A stretch of 64,000 nucleotides of DNA from NCBI GenBank assembly GCA_013002305.1, contig JABDKG010000053.1:1-64000 (forward strand). The letters run 5' to 3'. Source of the DNA: Hellea sp. (GTDB taxonomy: Bacteria; Pseudomonadota; Alphaproteobacteria; Caulobacterales; Maricaulaceae). Below the pieces are notes generated by a model. It was not told the origin of the DNA. It searched no databases and saw only the letters and a list, made by a program, of their open reading frames with translations. Made by a program: the position numbers and the translations under genes. This document shows, piece after piece, positions 27,977 to 37,044 of this stretch. Numbering within the stretch: position 1 is the stretch's first letter; the number at the start of each line of letters is the position of its first letter.

Positions 27977-28663
27977 GTGAACTGGGCTGATTCAGTCGAA
28001 CTTGCAGCATCGTTCTTAAACGGAGCTGGATGGGCTATTTTTCCGCTGCTTGCCTTACCATTTTTGTGCCTCCTTTTACCAAATCAGGGCTTCTTAGAGC
28101 GCATATCCAGCGGCGTCATTTCGACTATCGACATGATTTGTTATGGAATTGGCGAGATCGTCAAATGGGGCCTGCCACTCCTTGTATTGTCTGTCGCTTT
28201 TGGCGTTTTCGCGAAAGAAATATTTGATAAGACTTGGACGCAGCTATTTGAGAGCGCGACATATTTCCATGCTGTTGTCATCATGTTAGGTGCGGCGGCG
28301 ACATTGCTCGCCAATCAACATGTGCGAGTTGATGTTTTTTACCACCGTATGACCCCAAAAAAGAAAGCCCGAATTGACCTTTTGGGCTTTCATTTATTGC
28401 TCATGCCTGTCTGTTTAATATTATTATGGAATGGGAGCGATTACGCCAGTACAGCTTGGATCAATCAGGAAAGCTCCGTAGCCCCTGATGGCATTCCTTT
28501 CAAATATATGCTGATGTCGACTATTGCGCTTTTCAGTTTAACGATGCTGGCGCAAGGCCTAGCGGTTTCTCTACGTGCCGTGAAAGTTTTAAATGACCAA
28601 GCCGAGCCGGATCTACCTAAATCTATAGACCCTCTGTTTCATGCGTCTGAGGGCAATCACTAA
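27977..28663 (+). CDS. dctQ: TRAP transporter small permease (DctQ)
   Basis: The 228-residue protein has four main membrane segments plus an N-terminal one and contains FGVFAKEIFDKTWTQLFESA and AAATLLANQHVRVDVFYHR, the DctQ signature for this subfamily. It forms the membrane partner of DctM. The start is a GTG two bases after the dctP stop. The last base of its stop is shared with the dctM start. The C-terminal tail is acidic and cytosolic. Confidence 0.9.
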   Translation: MNWADSVELAASFLNGAGWAIFPLLALPFLCLLLPNQGFLERISSGVISTIDMICYGIGEIVKWGLPLLVLSVAFGVFAKEIFDKTWTQLFESATYFHAVVIMLGAAATLLANQHVRVDVFYHRMTPKKKARIDLLGFHLLLMPVCLILLWNGSDYASTAWINQESSVAPDGIPFKYMLMSTIALFSLTMLAQGLAVSLRAVKVLNDQAEPDLPKSIDPLFHASEGNH

Positions 28664-30192
28664 TGTTGACATTTCTGGCACTTGGAATGTTCGCCGTTGC
28701 CTGCGCGGCGCTGCTCCGAGGTTATAATGTTGCCTTCACACTTGGCGGCGTTGGAATTTTATTTGCTGCTATTGGAACCGCTCTGGGATATTTTGATTCA
28801 ACGGATATGATAAATCTCCCCGGGCGCATTTATCCTATTATTACGCGGGAAATTTTGATCGCCGTGCCCTTGTTTGTTTTCATGGGCGTCATGCTTGAAA
28901 AGTCTAAGATAGCGGAAGATTTGCTGGAGAGCATGGGCAATTTGTTAGGACCAATGCGCGGCGGCCTAGGGGTTTCGGTCGTAATGGTTGGTGCCCTGCT
29001 CGCTGCGTCCACGGGAATTGTGGGCGCTACGGTCGTCACGATGGGCCTATTGTCTCTTCCGACCATGTTGAAGCGAAATTACGCGCCAGATCTTGCCTCA
29101 GGGGCTATTGCTGCGTCGGGCACACTTGGTCAAATCATTCCGCCATCAATAGTCCTCGTGATACTGGGCGATCAAATGTCCAACGCCAATCAAGAGGCCA
29201 TTCGTAGCCATGGCGCTGATGCCGGACGTGTTGTATCCGTCGGTGATCTATTTGCTGGCGCGCTTATTCCCGGACTAATCCTTGTAGGATTGTACGCCTT
29301 ATACATCGCCATTGTTGCCTTCATGAAGCCTGAAAAAGCGCCGGCTCAGTCATGGCCTCAAAACGTCAACCCGTGGAGATTTGTCGGAGACACCCTCAAA
29401 GCGATGTTGCCACCGCTTCTGCTGATTGTGGCTGTGTTAGGATCAATATTGCTCGGTTACGCCACGCCAACAAGAGGCGCAGCAATTGGGGCTTTAGGTG
29501 CAATCTTGTTGGCGACTTACAAAACAGCGCCGCAAACTTGGGCTCGCTTCGTGGCCGTTATAGCAGTTGCGTCTATGTCAGCCATGATTGCCATAGATGT
29601 GATGGAAATTACGAACCAGATCGCTTTACTCCTTGCTGCCATATCGATGATTTGTGTCGGACTGTCTCTTATTCCGCTTTTAAAAAGCGGCCAACTCGCC
29701 GAAGTCTCCCGGACGACGATGCATATAACCTGCATGGTCTTCGTGATTTTAATTGGCGCGACTATTTTTAGTTTGATTTTTCGCGGTTTTGGCGGCGATG
29801 AATTAGTGGCGGGATGGTTAGATGCTGCCCCCGGCGGTATGTGGGGAGCCTTTGCACTTGTCATGCTCGTCATGTTTTTCCTGGGCTTCTTTCTCGATTT
29901 TATCGAGATCACATTCGTGGTTGTACCACTCGTCGCACCGCCGCTGCTGGCCGCTGGTATGGATCCAGTCTGGCTAGGAATATTGATGGCGCTCAATCTG
30001 CAAACCAGCTTTCTCACCCCGCCCTTTGGATTTGCGCTTTTCTACTTACGCGGCGTTTCCCCGCCGGAAGTCACGACAACGGCATTATATCGCGGCGTTA
30101 TTCCGTTCATTGCTATTCAATTTATTGTTATTCTGATGGTTGTGTTCTGGCCGGAACTTGCAACTTCGCTACCTGAAAAGATGTTAAACTGA
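28663..30192 (+). CDS. dctM: TRAP transporter large permease (DctM)
   Basis: The 509-residue protein is the main Na+-coupled translocation subunit, with about 13 membrane segments. Landmarks are PLFVFMGVMLEKSKIAEDLL, GATVVTMGLLSLPTMLKRNY, ASGTLGQIIPPSIVLVILG and FLTPPFGFALFYLRGV. The long insert with SMICVGLSLIPLLKSG is typical of the mannitol/chloroaromatic subfamily. The ATG at 28663 overlaps dctQ, and its TGA overlaps the xthA ATG by one base. Confidence 0.93.
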   Translation: MLTFLALGMFAVACAALLRGYNVAFTLGGVGILFAAIGTALGYFDSTDMINLPGRIYPIITREILIAVPLFVFMGVMLEKSKIAEDLLESMGNLLGPMRGGLGVSVVMVGALLAASTGIVGATVVTMGLLSLPTMLKRNYAPDLASGAIAASGTLGQIIPPSIVLVILGDQMSNANQEAIRSHGADAGRVVSVGDLFAGALIPGLILVGLYALYIAIVAFMKPEKAPAQSWPQNVNPWRFVGDTLKAMLPPLLLIVAVLGSILLGYATPTRGAAIGALGAILLATYKTAPQTWARFVAVIAVASMSAMIAIDVMEITNQIALLLAAISMICVGLSLIPLLKSGQLAEVSRTTMHITCMVFVILIGATIFSLIFRGFGGDELVAGWLDAAPGGMWGAFALVMLVMFFLGFFLDFIEITFVVVPLVAPPLLAAGMDPVWLGILMALNLQTSFLTPPFGFALFYLRGVSPPEVTTTALYRGVIPFIAIQFIVILMVVFWPELATSLPEKMLN

Positions 30193-30977
30193 TGATCACA
30201 ATTGCAACATGGAATGTAAATTCGATCCGGACGCGAATGCACGCCGTCACGAAATGGCTTAAGGAAGCTGATCCCGATGTGGTTTGCCTTCAGGAAATCA
30301 AAGCCATGACAGAAAATTTTCCGTTTATGGAGATTGAGGCGCTTGGCTACAATATCGAAATCCTCGGGCAAAAATCCTATAATGGGGTCGCTATTCTCTC
30401 GAAACGGCCATTCGATGAAATTAGCAAGGGCCTACCCGGCGACGAAACCGATGAACAAGCACGGTACATCGAGGCTGTCATTGCAGGTGAAAACGGCCCG
30501 TTTCGCGTGGCTACAATCTATCTTCCAAATGGCAATCCAGCCCCAGGCCCTAAGTATGACTATAAATTGGATTGGATGGATCGTCTTAAAGTTCATGCAA
30601 AGGGACTGTTAAAATTTGAAGAACCGATCGTTTTAGCGGGTGACTATAATGTTATTCCCGAGGAAAAGGACGTCTACGCACCAAAAGAGTGGCTGACCGA
30701 AGCACTATTTCTCCCCCAAACCCGGTCTAAGTTTCGAGAAATTTTAAATCTTGGCTATACAGAAGCCTTTGAACAAATGGATGGCCGGGCCGGACAATAT
30801 ACGTTCTGGGATTATCAACGCGGCGCGTGGCAAAACAATGAAGGCATTCGCATTGATCACTTACTATTATCACCGCAAGCCGCTGATAAAATCGTAAATT
30901 TCGAAATTCATAAAGCCACTCGAGACGGCATTAAACCGTCTGACCATGTGCCTGTAGTCGGGATATTTGATTTGTAG
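30192..30977 (+). CDS. xthA: exodeoxyribonuclease III (AP endonuclease)
   Basis: XthA cleaves DNA at abasic sites and removes 3' blocks in base excision repair. The 261 residues contain the active-site motifs MITIATWNVNSIRTR, CLQEIKA (Glu35), GDYNVIPEEKDVYAPK, RIDHLLLSP and SDHVPVVGIFDL. It is of normal length. The start codon overlaps the dctM stop as TGATG, so it appears to be translated on the TRAP transcript although its function is unrelated. It is one of three EEP-fold proteins in the window. Confidence 0.95.
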   Translation: MITIATWNVNSIRTRMHAVTKWLKEADPDVVCLQEIKAMTENFPFMEIEALGYNIEILGQKSYNGVAILSKRPFDEISKGLPGDETDEQARYIEAVIAGENGPFRVATIYLPNGNPAPGPKYDYKLDWMDRLKVHAKGLLKFEEPIVLAGDYNVIPEEKDVYAPKEWLTEALFLPQTRSKFREILNLGYTEAFEQMDGRAGQYTFWDYQRGAWQNNEGIRIDHLLLSPQAADKIVNFEIHKATRDGIKPSDHVPVVGIFDL

Positions 30978-31128
30978 GGACAGATAATTTCAACAAATAA
31001 TTCGCCCATCAAGGATCGAAAAATTTACGATAGTCATGATGATTATTGCCGCCTCATTGTTCAGTTGGCAAATCCATACTTAAAACATTCGAAGCGTTTT
31101 AAAAACTGGGAGAACAACTCAAATATAC

Positions 31129-32085
31129 CTAAGTGCTGGAACTTCGCGACTGAGGTTTTACCAATCCGTCGACAACATTATAAACCGCGCCGACCTCATC
31201 CAGAATGTCCTGTGTTCGTTTTGGATCCGTAATCGGAATCCTCATGCTCCCGGCTTCAAACCGGTTCGGGGTTTCCACAGCAATCAAGAGTAGATCGTCT
31301 AAAAAGGCGAAGCGAATATTTTTTCCATCAACCGAATTCTCTAAATCCACCAACCTTTGCATAAATGTCGGCGTGAGCAGATATCGCGCCTCCACCTGAT
31401 CAGTGCCATAGGCTTCAAATATTTTCTCAAATTTCGGGTCAACTAGCCCCACTCGAGACATTCCAGCCTTTTTCTTACGGTTGAAAAACCCTTTGTCACG
31501 CAGCACTACCGTTCGTCCCAAGAATTTTCGATGAAAATCCAGAGCCATTATCGACCCTTGAAAGACAGTTACCCAATTTGAGTCTCCGTCACTATCTTTG
31601 TCTTCACGCTCCATGTGGCATTCAAAGGCTTCAAAATCCGCGCCGTGGGCATTGCCCCACATCTTATCTTCAAACTTTAACCGATCGTACCGTTTAGGCA
31701 GCAAGCCGTTTTCGACTAGAGGCGTTAAATCAGGCGGCGCCTCGAGCTTTTCGGAGAATTGCCATCCAATGAATTTGCATATTCCCGATACGAGATGGTT
31801 TTTGGTTTGGCTTCTAACTTCCTTTAAAAAATGTTCGCGAAGCCCCCAATAAAAAAATCCTGCGGCGATCAAAGATATTATCGGGATCATAAAATGACGA
31901 AACCGGAGAAATAATAAGATCCCCGTAACTACAACACCCATGACGGCGAGCGGTCCCCACTTTCTGAGTTTCTTGTATGCGGCCAGGCGGTCTAGCTCTT
32001 TAACTTGCAAAGCCGGAAAGAGTTCGTTGAGGTAATAGGCGGTAAAGCCCTTAAACTCAGGATGCTTTTCGTCGAACTGTATCAT
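31129..32085 (-). CDS. DUF3137 family membrane protein
   Basis: The 318 residues have a short soluble N-terminus, two adjacent membrane segments (about residues 48-85, KWGPLAVMGVVVTGILLFL and MIPIISLIAAGFFYWGL) and a large cytosolic part. The latter contains FQGSIMALDFHRKFLGRTVV, DKGFFNRKK, FEKIFEAYGTDQVEARYLLT and RFAFLDDLLLIAVETPNRFE, the pattern of DUF3137 (function unknown). It is the last gene of a three-gene unit and overlaps the previous gene by 29 bases. Its upstream neighbour is a distant paralogue. Confidence 0.8.
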   Translation of the reverse strand: MIQFDEKHPEFKGFTAYYLNELFPALQVKELDRLAAYKKLRKWGPLAVMGVVVTGILLFLRFRHFMIPIISLIAAGFFYWGLREHFLKEVRSQTKNHLVSGICKFIGWQFSEKLEAPPDLTPLVENGLLPKRYDRLKFEDKMWGNAHGADFEAFECHMEREDKDSDGDSNWVTVFQGSIMALDFHRKFLGRTVVLRDKGFFNRKKKAGMSRVGLVDPKFEKIFEAYGTDQVEARYLLTPTFMQRLVDLENSVDGKNIRFAFLDDLLLIAVETPNRFEAGSMRIPITDPKRTQDILDEVGAVYNVVDGLVKPQSRSSST

Positions 32086-33028
32086 CAGGAGAGCTTAAAG
32101 CATGTTCGGAATATGACAAATTATTATCGTCAGGTGCTGTTGCACTACGTCCTGTACCTGATTCCATATTTTTCGCCGCGTCCAACATTTTGACAAGACA
32201 CTTTTTGTAGAAAGCCAACCGGCTTTTGCTAGCTTCAGAACTATCAATTTGTCCTATACAGGCTTGAATTCTAAATAATTGCTCAAACAGAATACAAATA
32301 TTTCCCGCTTCTGCGATCACCCCTTTTTTGGCTGCATCAAAGTTTCCCGAAGGTAGCTGTTGAGAAAAGGAAAAATTATTCCCTAATCTTAAAATGAAAT
32401 GAACGTCCGGGCCGTCCAGAACACATTGGACTTTTCGGCAGTAGTTTAACTGACTAAAATTAGTCAATCGCTTTACCATGCCTGATGTAATGACCTGCGA
32501 AGCCTCGTCATAGCAGTCGCTATAGACCTCAAAAATATGTTCAAAATCATCGGATTCGAATTTAATTCTCTGCATTAAATCGACAGTGGTTGGATTATAG
32601 ACGCCCTTGTCTTCGGCAATGATCGTCCGACCTGAAAACAAATTTGCCTGACGCAAAGAAACTATAACGCCGCGAAAGTAAGAATTAGATTGTATTTCAC
32701 CAGGTATGTCGGGCACTGACAGATCATGAATTTGAAATGGCTGGCCATCAAATCCAATGCCGGTAAGAGTGCCGTTGAAGTCATATCCGCCGACATAGCT
32801 TTTAATCATCCGCCATTTTTCAAGATTGCTTAAAATTTCCGGACGTCGACCCGGCTCTTTAAACGTCCAACCGATTTCTCCGTAGAGATGCTGACGCAAT
32901 TTTGTGAATGAGAGCATGTTCCCCGCAATAACCGGCTTATCCATGACCTCATAGTTATTCAAAAATTGTAAATTATCTCTTATTTCGAATATCTTTGGCC
33001 TGACCCAGTGAAATTTGGCGCGAATCAA
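32057..33028 (-). CDS. DUF3137-like protein without membrane segments
   Basis: This 323-residue protein aligns by eye to the soluble part of the next gene's product: FRGVIVSLRQANLFSGRTII against FQGSIMALDFHRKFLGRTVV, then FEHIFEVYSDCYDEASQVIT against FEKIFEAYGTDQVEARYLLT, and VHFILRLGNNFSF against IRFAFLDDLLLIA. The two membrane segments are missing. The TTG start overlaps the upstream stop as TTGA; an internal ATG at 32942-32944 is an alternative. The C-terminus adds a helical, Ser/Asp-rich tail of about 60 residues. The function is unknown. Confidence 0.65.
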   Translation of the reverse strand: MIRAKFHWVRPKIFEIRDNLQFLNNYEVMDKPVIAGNMLSFTKLRQHLYGEIGWTFKEPGRRPEILSNLEKWRMIKSYVGGYDFNGTLTGIGFDGQPFQIHDLSVPDIPGEIQSNSYFRGVIVSLRQANLFSGRTIIAEDKGVYNPTTVDLMQRIKFESDDFEHIFEVYSDCYDEASQVITSGMVKRLTNFSQLNYCRKVQCVLDGPDVHFILRLGNNFSFSQQLPSGNFDAAKKGVIAEAGNICILFEQLFRIQACIGQIDSSEASKSRLAFYKKCLVKMLDAAKNMESGTGRSATAPDDNNLSYSEHALSSPDDTVRRKAS

Positions 33029-34035
33029 GCGGTGCTAATTTTAAATCGTTGTAAATAATCATCGGAATAATCTGTGCGAATTTCCACCCAAATGGGGAGA
33101 TGATCAGACATTTCAAAACTCGCAAAATGATTTTGATAAGAACCATCCCAATTGGAGTACATTTGCTTGCCGGCTGCTTCGCGGGTTGCTTTTACGATTG
33201 GCTCATACTTATCTTTGTCGGCATCACCAAAAACATCTCCGCGCCAGTCAAAAGTCCCCGAGTTCACCAGTTTGGTTTTAACTCGTTCCCCGGTAAACGC
33301 GATTTGGTCGTAATCCTTATCTCCACCTAGGTTAGTCGGGCCGAAAATGGGAACCGTCAGACCCTCATCCGACAGGCTTTTAAAAATGGAATCATTACGT
33401 TTTTCAATATTCATGTCCCCGATAAGGACATACACCTCATCTTCTGCGACGGCCCGTTGATTAATGCGTTTCGCTAGCCGTGAAATCTCCTCTGCGCGCT
33501 TAGCTTTTGACTTTCCATATATGATATGAACGCTGCACAGGGTGAAACGAAACCATCCGGCTTGGAAAGACGCAAAATAGGGCGTCCGCGCAATCTGATC
33601 TCCGTCGACTAAATCTTCTCGAGATAACGTTATTTCGCCGACCAAATTGCGAAATTGCACCTTATTTTTATTGTATAAAAATGCTTGGCGCTCACGGTTG
33701 CCTGGTCCGCCTTCAGTCACGTCAGTTACGAAATAGTCCCAGCTTGGTCCGAGCAGGTTCATCAACCTTTTTAACGGTTTTAAGTCTGACTTTACCTCCT
33801 GTACCGCGCAAATATCGAAATGATCAATGATTTCCGCAATATAGTGATAACTCTCATGACGCCGCGGCGCGCCCTCATCAAATGCTCGGATATTCCAAGA
33901 CCCTATGATCAAATTTTTATGATCGCGGCGGCCAAGATCCGACGCCCGCATGGTTTCGCGTAGTGCCATAAGCCGTCTGGAGATCCAATCGGCCTCCATA
34001 GGATCATAATCTCTTAAAATTTTGTAAAATGCCAT
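33025..34035 (-). CDS. endonuclease/exonuclease/phosphatase (EEP) family protein
   Basis: The 336-residue protein carries the EEP (DNase I-like) motifs in order: LIIGSWNIRAFDEG, FDICAVQEVKSDLK (metal-binding Glu), CSVHIIYG, VLIGDMNIE and MSDHLPIWVEI. The active site therefore looks complete. There is no signal peptide or membrane segment, so it is cytosolic. The N-terminal 40 residues are an extra Arg-rich helical segment. It may be a nuclease or phosphatase. It heads the EEP-DUF3137-DUF3137 unit, with a 4-base overlap to the next gene. Confidence 0.8.
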   Translation of the reverse strand: MAFYKILRDYDPMEADWISRRLMALRETMRASDLGRRDHKNLIIGSWNIRAFDEGAPRRHESYHYIAEIIDHFDICAVQEVKSDLKPLKRLMNLLGPSWDYFVTDVTEGGPGNRERQAFLYNKNKVQFRNLVGEITLSREDLVDGDQIARTPYFASFQAGWFRFTLCSVHIIYGKSKAKRAEEISRLAKRINQRAVAEDEVYVLIGDMNIEKRNDSIFKSLSDEGLTVPIFGPTNLGGDKDYDQIAFTGERVKTKLVNSGTFDWRGDVFGDADKDKYEPIVKATREAAGKQMYSNWDGSYQNHFASFEMSDHLPIWVEIRTDYSDDYLQRFKISTA

Positions 34036-34110
34036 AATACGCCTCGAACTCGATGGAAATTATAGGCGCTGTACCACACTTTGTTTATTTCAACCGTGTC
34101 TTAAGTCACG

Positions 34111-36945
34111 CTAGCCAAGATTATCAATTGCGGCCTGCAACTTGCCAATTTCAGATTCAAAAGTGTTCAACCGTGATTTTTGCTCAGCAACAACGGCTTC
34201 CGGTGCTCTGTCAACAAAGTTAGGATTGGACAGTTTCTTGTTGATTTTATCGATCTCGCTTTGAGCTTTGTCAATTTCCTTGGATAGACGTGATTTTTCA
34301 GCGTCCAAATCGATTAATCCGGCCAGCGGCAAAGCGATTGTCGCTTCTTCTACAACAGTCTGCAAAGCGCCCTTTGGCGCGCTATCACCGATTGACCAGC
34401 CATCGACGCGCGCCATACGGTCAAAAATCCCGGCGTATTTTTTTACGCGGCTTGCCGTTTCATCAGACGCCCCAATGAGCACCATTGCGCCCTTTTTAGA
34501 CGGCGGTATATTCATTTCAGACCGAACGGATCTCACTGCCGAAATGGCTTTGATCAACCAATTCACATCATCGCTCGCCGCATCATTGATCAAATCGTTG
34601 CCGAAATCAGGCCATTCTGCCATGATGAGCATGGATTCTCGGCTCTCCGACATAAATTGCCAAATCTCTTCAGTGATAAATGGCATGAACGGGTGGAGTA
34701 TTTTGAGGATGCCATCAAGCACAAAGGCCAGTGCGGCGCGGGTTTCATCGCGGGCCGCTGCGTCATCGCCGTCCAGAACCGGTTTGGAGAGTTCCAGATA
34801 CCAGTCGCAATATGTGCCCCAGGCAAACTTATAAGCGGCCTCAGCGGCGTCGTTAAATCGGTACTGTTCGATATAGCGGGTAACGTCGCGGCTGGCTTTG
34901 ACCAATTCCGACACAGCCCATTGATTTATCTCTGATTTACAGGAGCTTGGATTAAAATCATGAACCGGTGCACACTCTTTCATTTGCGCGAAACGCGAAG
35001 CGTTCCAAAGCTTGGTGCCGAAATTTCGATAGCCCGCAACCCGGTCAACGGAGAGTTTGATATCCCTGCCAGCTGCGGCTTGTGCCGCCAAGGTAAAACG
35101 AAGCGCATCCGCGCCGTAGGCCTCAAAACCAACGGGGTAACGTTTGCGCGTTGCTTTCTCGACTTTGGGTGCCTTTTCCGGCTGCCGTAAGCCTGTTGTG
35201 CGTTTTTGTACGAGCGTATCGATATCAATACCCTGGATCAAATCGACAGGATCAATAACATTGCCTTCGGACTTAGACATTTTGGAGCCATCTTCATCCC
35301 GGACAATCGCGTGGATATACACGTCCTTAAATGGCACTTCGCCCATGAACTGCAATCCCTGCATCAACATGCGCGCCACCCAGAAGAAGATGATGTCGAA
35401 GGCGGTAACAAGCACGGATGTTGGGTAGAAACGCTCGAGTTCCGGTGTTTGATCCGGCCACCCAAGCGTGGAAAATGGCCAAAGCGCTGAGGAGAACCAA
35501 GTGTCGAGGACGTCTTCGTCTTGGTTAAGTATTACTCCCTTGCCTGCTTTGGCTTGAGCGGCCTCGACATTCTCAGCCACGTAAATTTTACCATTATTGC
35601 CAAACCAAGCTGGTATCCGGTGTCCCCACCACAATTGCCGTGAAATACACCAGGGCTGGATATCCTTCATCCAGACATCATAAGTGTTCTTCCAGCCTTC
35701 CGGGACAAAACGGGTAGCGCCCTTCTCCGACGACTCATCGCCTGAATGACCGCGATCTACAGCTTCGATCGCCTCTTTCGCTAATGTCTCTGCATCTGCA
35801 AACCATTGATCGGCCAGCATAGGCTCAATCACGACTTTGGAACGGTCACCGACCGGCTGCATGATCTTCTTGTCTTCAACCTGAATCAACAGACCTTCGG
35901 CATCGATATCGGCGACAACGGCGTTACGGGCTACGAACCGTTCCATACCGACATATTTCTCCGGCATAATCTCAGAGGCGATCATCGTCGCCTGCTCGTC
36001 CATGAGCGGATACATCGGAATGTCATTTCGCTTGGCGACCTCATAATCGTTGAAATCATGGGCGCCCGTGATCTTGACCGCGCCTGAGCCAAAATCAGGA
36101 TCAGGATACCGGTCGGTGATAATCGGAATCAAACGGTTAGCCAGCGGCAGTCTGACCATCTTACCAACAATCGGTGCATAGCGTTCATCATCTGGGTGAA
36201 CCGCAACTGCGCCGTCACCGAGCATCGTTTCCGGGCGCGTTGTCGCGATAGAGATATAATCCCGCGTCTCTCGCAACGTGACATTTCCGTCGTCATCCTT
36301 CTCGACATATTCATAGGTCTCGCCGCCATCGAGCGGATATTTGAAATGCCAAAAATGACCGTCAACCTCTTTGTTTTCGACTTCGAGATTGGAAACAGCT
36401 GTCTGGAAGTGCGGGTCCCAGTTAACGAGACGCTTGGCCCGATAGATCAGGCCCTGCTCATACATTTCAACAAAGACTTTGGTGACCGCTTCGGACAGGC
36501 CATCATCCAGCGTAAAGCGCTCACGCGACCAATCACAGGACGAGCCGAGACGCTTGAGCTGATTAATAATCGTACCGCCGCTCTCGTCTTTCCAGTCCCA
36601 AACTTTTTTAACAAAGGCGTCCCGCCCCATTTCGTGGCGGCTTTCATTGCCCGCGGCTGCAAGTTTACGCTCAACCACCATTTGGGTCGCGATACCGGCA
36701 TGATCCATACCCGGTTGCCACAGCACGTCTTTGCCGCGCATCCGTTCAAACCGGATCAGAATGTCCTGAATCGTATTATTGACCGCGTGTCCCATGTGTA
36801 GAGAACCTGTCACATTAGGCGGCGGAATAACGATAGAATAGGCTTCGCGCGATGTATCCATACGCGGCTTGAATGCGCCGCTATCTTCCCACATTTTATA
36901 AAGGCGGGCTTCGGCCTCTAGCGGATCAAAATTCTTATCAAGCAT
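34111..36945 (-). CDS. valS: valyl-tRNA synthetase
   Basis: ValS charges tRNA-Val and edits threonine. The 944 residues have the class I motifs HMGH (in VTGSLHMGHAVNN) and KMSKS (DGSKMSKSEGNVIDP), the editing-domain sequence TTRPETMLGDGAVAVHP, and the C-terminal coiled coil (DLDAEKSRLSKEIDKAQSE). A short insert with RKRYPVGFEAYGADALRF is as in other alphaproteobacteria. The gene follows popZ, separated by a terminator. Confidence 0.97.
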   Translation of the reverse strand: MLDKNFDPLEAEARLYKMWEDSGAFKPRMDTSREAYSIVIPPPNVTGSLHMGHAVNNTIQDILIRFERMRGKDVLWQPGMDHAGIATQMVVERKLAAAGNESRHEMGRDAFVKKVWDWKDESGGTIINQLKRLGSSCDWSRERFTLDDGLSEAVTKVFVEMYEQGLIYRAKRLVNWDPHFQTAVSNLEVENKEVDGHFWHFKYPLDGGETYEYVEKDDDGNVTLRETRDYISIATTRPETMLGDGAVAVHPDDERYAPIVGKMVRLPLANRLIPIITDRYPDPDFGSGAVKITGAHDFNDYEVAKRNDIPMYPLMDEQATMIASEIMPEKYVGMERFVARNAVVADIDAEGLLIQVEDKKIMQPVGDRSKVVIEPMLADQWFADAETLAKEAIEAVDRGHSGDESSEKGATRFVPEGWKNTYDVWMKDIQPWCISRQLWWGHRIPAWFGNNGKIYVAENVEAAQAKAGKGVILNQDEDVLDTWFSSALWPFSTLGWPDQTPELERFYPTSVLVTAFDIIFFWVARMLMQGLQFMGEVPFKDVYIHAIVRDEDGSKMSKSEGNVIDPVDLIQGIDIDTLVQKRTTGLRQPEKAPKVEKATRKRYPVGFEAYGADALRFTLAAQAAAGRDIKLSVDRVAGYRNFGTKLWNASRFAQMKECAPVHDFNPSSCKSEINQWAVSELVKASRDVTRYIEQYRFNDAAEAAYKFAWGTYCDWYLELSKPVLDGDDAAARDETRAALAFVLDGILKILHPFMPFITEEIWQFMSESRESMLIMAEWPDFGNDLINDAASDDVNWLIKAISAVRSVRSEMNIPPSKKGAMVLIGASDETASRVKKYAGIFDRMARVDGWSIGDSAPKGALQTVVEEATIALPLAGLIDLDAEKSRLSKEIDKAQSEIDKINKKLSNPNFVDRAPEAVVAEQKSRLNTFESEIGKLQAAIDNLG

Positions 36946-36954
36946 AGTTACTTC

Positions 36955-36990
36955 ACTAAAAAACCCGCCCCCTCGCGGAGGGCGGGGTTA
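36955..36990 (-). terminator. Rho-independent terminator after popZ
   Basis: On the minus strand AACCCCGCCCTC, CGC, GAGGGGGCGGGTT forms a strong GC-rich stem with one bulge, followed by TTTTTT. It lies about 55 bases after the popZ stop and 10 bases before the valS ATG, so valS needs read-through or a promoter that overlaps it. Confidence 0.85.
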
Positions 36991-37044
36991 TTCTTGCGTC
37001 TTCTAAACCGCGTATTTCTACAAAACAAGACGGTTATTAGAGGC

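Noticed and set aside
36196-36801. Plus-strand 201-residue ORF
   Set aside because: Antisense shadow of valS; the composition is that of a reversed coding frame.
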